Assembly: GCA_033439295.1 (NCBI GenBank)
Contig: JAVTLE010000023.1
Span: 2,082,530 to 2,146,529, forward strand
From: Deuterostichococcus epilithicus
Lineage: Eukaryota; Chlorophyta; Trebouxiophyceae; Prasiolales; Stichococcaceae
Length of the DNA: 64,000 bases
Direction: 5' to 3'
The notes under the pieces: generated by a model
Told to the model about the DNA's origin: nothing
The model's database searches: none
What the model saw: only the letters and a program-made list of their open reading frames with translations
Made by a program: the position numbers and the translations under genes
Part shown: piece by piece, positions 58,015 to 64,000 of the stretch
How positions within the stretch are numbered: position 1 is the stretch's first letter
How the letters are laid out: each line of letters starts with the position of its first letter

Positions 58015-61000
58015 TTACGAAGCAGCGGCCTTCTTGGCCGCGGCCTCCTTCGTGACCAGCTTTTCCGCAAAGGCAAACGCAATGCCCGACATGACATAGC
58101 AGCTGGGCACCAGCAGCATGGCGTGTTGCAGACCCACCCGCTCGCTCAGCCATGCCACGCCTGCACATGTGGGCACTGCTTCAGGACATGCTCGCCCCGA
58201 CGAGGGAGTGCCTCAGGTGCAATCAAAGCGTATCACAGAAGTGTCTCAATCTGGCACCAGCAGCACAGTAGCGGCAGGGACGCTCGCCTGAGGACATAAG
58301 CGAGTTGCAAGGCGGCACGAGCAACGGCAAGCAGCGATGGTCTTGCCACTGCGGGGGGCGCGGTGCCAGGCTGCTGAGCATGGGAGGGAGGAGGCCGAGA
58401 GGCAATCGAAACCGACCGAGGGGGCCGCAGCCGCCGATGAAGTTGCGGATGCATAGGTGGATGGCGGAGGCGGTGGACCCGGCGTCGGGCGGCGACACGT
58501 CCCGCACCATGATGGCGCTGGGCGCGCGCCAGCACTCTGACAGCGCGAACCCCACCAGCAGCGCTGCGAAGGACTGCTGGTAGTCCGGCGCCAGCATGGA
58601 CACCGCCAGCACCGGCCCCGCAGCGATGGAGGCGCCTGCGGCGGCGGGGGGCCAACCTCCTAGCGGTGACTTCTTGGCCGAGCTTGGCTTGGTGTGTGCC
58701 CACATGCACGCTCGTGTGGCGGCAAACAGCAGCAGCCAGGCGCTGCGGGTCCTGCACCCCTGGTTCCAGACGCCAATCTGGGTTGCAAGGGGGTGGCCAC
58801 TCACCGACGGTCAGCCAGGCGCGGCCGCCCTTGCGCGACAGCCAGTCGCCGGCGAGGCCGCCGCCCACGCCGCCGATGATGCCGCCGACGGGGATGATTG
58901 CCGCCAGCATAGGCGCATACACGTCCGGCCCCACCTCGAACACGCGCTGGTAGAAGGTGGCCTGCCACGCCACCAGCGCCCAGCTGCCCACATCGTTGAG
59001 CGCGCTTGCAAAGGTGACTGCCTGCATTTGCGATGGCCAAAAGCAGTCGGCTTGCACAGCTGGACCAGCATGTTCTCTCCACTGTCACTTGCGCTGTGCT
59101 GGATGCCTGCAAACACCGCCTTCCAACCGCAGGACTTCAGCACACACGTCATGACAGGCACAGGGTAAAGCATGCAACAGGTGGCGAAATGCGTTCCTCA
59201 AAGCCTGGGGACACGAGCAGCTCCTTGATGAGGGGCCAGGTCTTGCGCTTCTCCACTGCATGACCAGGCGCCGCCAGCGCCGCTGTTGCTGCGCCGCCGC
59301 TCCCGCTAGCCTTCGCTGGGCGTCCTTCCCGGCTGCTCCCCCTGCGAACACAGTAGATCACGCCCTGTAAGACAGACTGCGAACCTACATGCAGACCTGT
59401 AAAGCAAACGGGTCCCCAGGCAGATCAGAGACACGGCATGTCGGCGGGCTAGCAGTTGAGTCGGCTTTAGATCTGGATATCGATGCATCCAGCAGTGGGG
59501 AACGTGCAGGCGAGAATCGGGATGGCCTGAGTCAGTGTGGCCGGGGAGCGGGCGCCGCACTTGTTGGGGGAGGGCAAGAAGCGCGACGAGGCGGCGGGCG
59601 GCCCGGTGAAGCCCTTGCCCGGCGGCGCGCGGGGTTCATCGAGCGTCAGCAGCGCCAGCACCGCGATGGCGATGCCCGGGGGGCCCACCCACCACAGGAT
59701 CTCCCGCCAGCTGGACTGCTGCGCCGCGCCGTACAGGATGGAGAAGTCGTAGTCGTAGATGGGCGTGACCGCCGCCTGGTCGCCCTGCGTGTACAGCAGG
59801 CTCTGCCGCGACGGGTCCACCGCCTCCAGCGGCACCTGCGGCACGGGGGCGACAGCCTGTCGGCGTGCATTCTGTGAAAAGCACCGAGGGGACATCCCAG
59901 CTGCCGACCCCTAGGCTGTCCGACCGCCAGCAGCGGTTTGCAGGAGCTTTTGTGGGCGGCCTGCTGCTGTGCATGTGCACAAGTGGGTGTTGAGATTGTC
60001 AGTCGCAGCCTGATTGTTGCAAACATGCTGAAAGCAGTAGATCATCTAGTGGACCAGGGCGCAAAGACATACTGACCATGGTGATGCCGATGTCGCCGGT
60101 GGGGATGCCCAGTTGGCCTGCCAGGATGACAGCGCCAAAGGACAGGGCGCGGCCCATGTAGATGGCGGAGTTGTAGGCCGCCATGGCGGTAGTGCGCTGC
60201 TTCGGGAAGAGCTCCGGGATGAGGCCGAAGCACACGGGGTTCTGTGCTGCCTGCGCCACCGCAAAGCCGATGCGCAGCACTATGAGCGCTGCAAAGCTGT
60301 TCACCTGTGGAGCAACATCCAGGCATCTGTGTTCAGAAGGCCTGTTGATTGTAATTCAACCTGTCGACATCCTGTCACGTAGCAAGCATGCTGTCGGGTT
60401 GCACGTGCACAGTGGGGCCTGGCATTTGTGAAGGAGGCGAGAAAAGCACGAGGCAGCAGCAAAGATGGGAGATACCTGAGAGGCTGCCATGGTGAGGACG
60501 GACCATGCGGCGATGCCGGCGGCCAGCAGGCGCGGCCTGTCTGCTCGATCCGCCAGCAGACCCACCGGCACGAGCGCCGCGGCATACAGCACCTGTTGCA
60601 GGTCATTGACCCCGCAAGATCAGACGCACAGGCCTTCAATTGTTCCCTGCCTGGCCTGAGATGGATCGCGCCCACCAGTGTGATTGCCAGCCGAACATTG
60701 ACCACCAGCCGTCTTGCAACCGCCTGCTTTGGCGAGCGACAAGCAGCAGCACACTATTGCACTTGAGACTCGGACGAAAGTCAGGTTACAACGAAGCGAT
60801 CGCAAAGCCCACAAGACACAACACCAGACGCACCGTGTAGCCGGAGGTGAGCAGCGCCCCCTGCGCATCCGTTAGGTGCAGGTCCTCGTTGATGAGCGGC
60901 AGCAGCGCCGGCAGCGCAAAGCCGGTGGTGCTGTGGTGCACGTACGCAAGGCCCAGCACCAGCAGGCCCCACAGCGTGCCGATGTCCGGCTGCCGCGCTT

Positions 61001-61700
61001 TTGCGGCGCGGCCGGCGCCGCCGCCGCTGCCCTTGGGCCCCGGCTCCGCTTGCCCAGCCGTCAGCTCTGCCGTGGCGCCNCGGCGGCTGCGCCGAGGCGC
61101 CGCGGCTGCCACGCCCGCCCGACGAGGTGCCGCCGGGGTCCTTCGACACCACCGCTAGCGCCGTCGGCACCTCAGGCTGCGCATTAGGCTCAGCCTGTGC
61201 TGGCCGCTGTGCAGTCGCTGACGCCGCCGGCTGCGCCGCCGCGGACGTGGAGGCCGACAGCTGCGCCGAGTTGCACCCCGAGCGCAGCAGGTGCAGCGCC
61301 AGCAGCGTGCGGCGGGCGGACGAACCGAAGTTGCTCAGCGTGTCTGCTGCGGCGTCGCTGGACGGCTGGCCGCTGCCGGCGTCTAGCACCGATTGCCACA
61401 TCTGCTGCACCATGGGCGTAATCAGCTCCGGGTCCGTGCTGTGTCCTGAAAGCTGCTCCGGTGGGAGCGCGGCTGGAAGGACTGAGGGCTGCCGTCGCCG
61501 TGCTGCGTGCCTGAGACATGAGCTGAAGGCTGGTTGGTTCAGCGGCGAGCGGGGCCTGCTCGTTCGTAGGTGCTGACCCTGCGCGGTCGTCGACCGCGCC
61601 GCGACACTGACGCCGCCGTGCTGCTGAGCATCATGCGCAGCGCATGCGGTGTTACAGAGTGCAACGCGCGTCGCGCTGCTGTGTGTTGCGCGCGCATGCA
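58015..61700 (-). CDS. major facilitator superfamily transporter, spinster-like
   Basis: A twelve-helix carrier. ATG 61700 opens MHARATHSSATRVALCNTAC, and about 200 residues of Ser/Ala-rich, transit-like sequence precede the first helix. Helix 1 is LWGLLVLGLAYVHHSTTGFA-LPALLPLI (60980). Helix 2 and the MFS motif A are VGLLADRADRPRLLAAGIAA (60570). RIGFAVAQAAQNPVCFGLIP-ELFPKQRTTAMAAYNSAIYM (60250) is the conserved RxG helix-4/5 region. A loop with REILWWVGPPGIAIAVLALL follows. SALNDVGSWALVAWQATFYQ and GGVGGGLAGDWLSRKGGRAW start the second half, followed by QQSFAALLVGFALSECWRAP and SCYVMSGIAFAFAEKLVTKE with stop at 58015. The frame shifts at an undetermined base (61080). Spinster proteins move lipids or sugars; the substrate here is unknown. 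Confidence 0.8.
61080..61080. other. undetermined base that breaks the MFS reading frame
   Basis: The frame of the N-terminal extension (to about 61085) and the frame of the first membrane helices differ across this single N. A wrong base count in the assembly is the simplest cause. Confidence 0.75.
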
Positions 61701-62254
61701 TGGTGATGTGCGGGACAGGGCGCCCCCCAGATGCGCGCACGGCGGCGCACTGTCAGGGGCTTGCTTGCCACGGGTGCTTGATGCGGACTTTGGGGTGCTC
61801 CATCAGTTGCAAGCTAAATTACTGGAGGAACAGAGAACATTGTATCGCTTCTGCATTGATGATTTCGGCGAGCAGTGAAGAGGAAGAAAATCACGACAGT
61901 GAAACGACAAGAGGTGGAGAGCGTCCCGCGAGGTCCTGTGACGATCGAAAGGCAGTGTTCTCGGGCTCTTAATCAAGGATGCAGAGCCGCTTTTGAGCCA
62001 GCAATCGCCTGTCTAGTCAGGCTCCAGCTGTGAGCTATCCGTCTCAGGGGAAGATACTCGTACACACGCGGGCGAGGTGCAGGCTTTCACATTTCCCTTG
62101 TCGACGTGCTGTGCCCTCTGTGCTACGCTGCAGGGCCACTGCACGGCACTCGAAGCAAAGTCTGTCTCTGCTGGGTTTCAGCTGGTTAGCAACGTGGCGC
62201 TGGTGCGGTTGGCCATTGCAAGCATTGAATCCAAAACGCCGGTTTTGAACAGAC
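61701..62254. promoter_or_regulatory. head-to-head intergenic region (MFS / SAM)
   Basis: These 554 bases lie between divergent starts, with no other feature recognised. Confidence 0.4.
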
Positions 62255-64000
62255 ATGTCTAGCTTGGAGCAGCTCGTCAGGAAGGCCTGCCCATTGATAT
62301 CAGAGGGCTTTATGCCCAATCTACTGCTCACGTTGAACCGGCATGATGTGGACACTGACATGCTGCACGGCCGGGAACTGACTGATGCAGACCTCAAGGA
62401 GATGGGTATGTGCGCAGCGGTACACGGAGCTCAGTATTGTCTTGCATGCTTTGCATGTTACAGGACGTCACCACTTCCGATTCAAGGCGTCATTTTCAAG
62501 CGGATGACAGTTGTACCCTTCCACGGCAGGCATCACTCAGCTGGGGGTGCGGCGCAAGTTCCTCAAGGCATTCGGTGCCAGGGAGGCGGCTGCGGCACAA
62601 CCAGGTGACGAGGCACAGCCATACTAGTACGATATTTAACAGAAGCACCCGGCTGTGCATTACGAGCGTTACCGTTTGGCTTTGCAGCCGCAGCTGTCTG
62701 TGCACATTTGTCCACATCGAGAAAGGCTGACGGACTGGTGTCGTGGTGTGTGGCATGCAGACATGCTTCAAGCGGATCCTGCTGCGGCTCAGCAGGCCGC
62801 GCGTGCAGCAACAATTGCGGCCGCGCAGCCGGCCGCCAAGCCATCCGCCCGGGCGCTGCGGCAGCCATCAGCCTCCGTGCAGCCAGCAGCCCAGCCGGCA
62901 GCCCGGCCAGCGGCGCAGGCACAGCCGTGGCAGGCGTCAGCGGCGGAGCAGTCAGAGGCGGAGCCGCCATCGCGCCGGCGCGCCATGGCGCCGCCATGTC
63001 AGCCGTACAAGATTCCGCCGCTCGGCTCCTGGGCACTGGAGCAGGAACGCCTGCACCAGGAGCAGCAGGCACAGCAGGCGGCAGCCGCGCCTCTGCCGCA
63101 GCGGCGGTCGCCTCCGCGTGCAGACCGCAGCCAGCCACGGGACCTGGACTCAGACGACAGCCTGCCGCGGCCATCGGCAGCCCCGGCAGCACCCACGCCG
63201 CCGCCGCAGGCTGCGCCGTCGCCCAAGGCAGCTTCTTCAACTTCGATCAGCAGTGACGAGGCTGCGCCCACGCAGAGCAAGCAGAAGAAGCCGCGGCGGA
63301 CGGCGGCCAGGCTCACAGTAAAGGAGAAGCGACAGATGTGCGAGGAACGGCGCAAGGTCCGACCGCAGTGCAACGATGTCTGACGTTCAATCGTGCACGT
63401 CAAAGCTTCTGCACACGATGCAAGCTGGCTGCGATGCAGAAATGGTCTGGTTCCCTAGTCTTCGTGCCATGAAGCTTTGCTGCCTACAGGAGATGCACCA
63501 TATCGCGCAGCGGGAAGGGTGGCTCAACTCGCTCATGTGGAGAGATATCACAAGGGCAGGCAGCACCCATAGCAAGGTACAGGTGTATGCGTGTGTCATT
63601 GCAGCTGTGTTCTTGGCAGTCTGAACGGAACTCTGGAGGTACTGAGCATCAACATTGTCCGAGCAAACAATTGTTGACCACGAGCCATCTGGTGAGGCCA
63701 TTTGCATGCTCGTTCTCTTATGCTGCAGGGCGGCACGACACTGATGTGATGTGGCCTGGTGACCCGCAGAAGCTATCCAAAATCGTGGCGCGGCTGGCAC
63801 GAGACTACCCAGGCATCGACGGCAGAAACCGCTCGGAGCGCGAGGCGGTCATCCTGGAGAAGTTCAAAAATCTGGTACACGCCTCGCGGTCGCGGAACAA
63901 GCCTGGCAGCGGGGCTTTGGCGGCGTCAGCCGAGAAAGCGGCAACTCCTCGGCGCTCGCTGCCTACGCCACCCGCGGCGGCGCCGGCAGCGGCGCCGCCC
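62255..64000 (+). CDS. SAM-domain protein, 3' end beyond the window
   Basis: ATG 62255 opens a SAM (sterile alpha motif) domain: SLEQLVRKACPLISEGFMPN, LTLNRHDVDTDMLHGRELTD-ADLKEMG, then after an intron (exon 62530-62604) GITQLGVRRKFLKAF. SAM domains bind proteins, other SAM domains or RNA. The exon 62761-63356 is Ala/Gln/Pro-rich and disordered and ends with a basic patch (RRTAARLTVKEKRQMCEERR). Exon 63490-63576 has EMHHIAQREGWLNSLMWRDI. In phase with it, an exon from 63770 reads KLSKIVARLARDYPGIDGRN-RSEREAVILEKFKNLVHASR and runs off the right end, still open. These three splices keep one frame, so I read one gene. The C-terminal helical part is not a domain I know. Confidence 0.7.

Noticed and set aside
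63376-63624. Independent small + gene
   Set aside because: Its useful part (63490-63576) has good splice borders and is in phase with the SAM gene's exons on both sides.

Overview
The window looks like nuclear DNA of a green alga (Chlorophyta, probably a trebouxiophyte-type unicell). The DNA is GC-rich and genes are cut into many short exons by GT-AG introns. The gene set is that of a photosynthetic viridiplant: tocopherol cyclase, a plastid-type uroporphyrinogen decarboxylase, a plant-type mitochondrial pyruvate dehydrogenase kinase, a class VIII myosin, an AP2/ERF factor and ATG6/Beclin. TGTAA motifs, the usual green-algal poly(A) signal, lie behind several stop codons. A plant-type CCCTAAA repeat sits in one intron. 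I assign no genus.

Layout from left to right: a tentative 3' end of an unknown + gene (102-954); a very long tail-anchored golgin-like coiled-coil protein (-, 1858-9582); a J-domain/B-box/CS-domain protein (+, 10165-13176); splicing factor SF3B5 (-, 13411-13796); a PDK1-like AGC kinase (+, 14586-17452); a SET-domain methyltransferase (-, 17605-19797, 5' end open); a small unknown protein (+, 20729-21166); class VIII myosin (-, 21890-30651); tocopherol cyclase VTE1 (-, 31742-34372); a PQ-loop lysosomal/vacuolar transporter (+, 35010-37224); a repeat-built, gene-free island (37.6-39.9 kb); uroporphyrinogen decarboxylase (-, 40159-42325); pyruvate dehydrogenase kinase (+, 43077-45564); an unknown conserved plastid-type protein (-, 46311-47643); a DUF4200 (CCDC42/CFAP73-type) coiled-coil protein (+, 48160 to about 49.6 kb); the SNARE USE1 (-, 49624-50936); an AP2/ERF protein (+, 51237-52825); an AIG2/GGCT-like protein (-, 53146-54055); ATG6/Beclin 1 (+, 54630-57538); an MFS transporter (-, 58015-61700); and a SAM-domain protein running off the right end (+, 62255 onward).

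The genes do not form a pathway or operon. Several serve the endomembrane system (golgin, USE1, ATG6, PQ-loop carrier, MFS carrier, myosin). Others serve plastid or mitochondrial metabolism (VTE1, UROD, pyruvate dehydrogenase kinase). The most striking large-scale property is that neighbouring genes almost always lie on opposite strands, so promoters are shared head-to-head and ends meet tail-to-tail. The only clear exception is the myosin/VTE1 pair.

The clearest non-gene structure is the island at about 37.69-39.87 kb. Two diverged arms of about 310 bp are inverted relative to each other and enclose a cluster of smaller hairpins built from one short motif. This resembles a foldback-type non-autonomous transposon or a hairpin-RNA locus. 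Exon limits given below come from reading splice consensus and conserved protein motifs by eye. No search was run.
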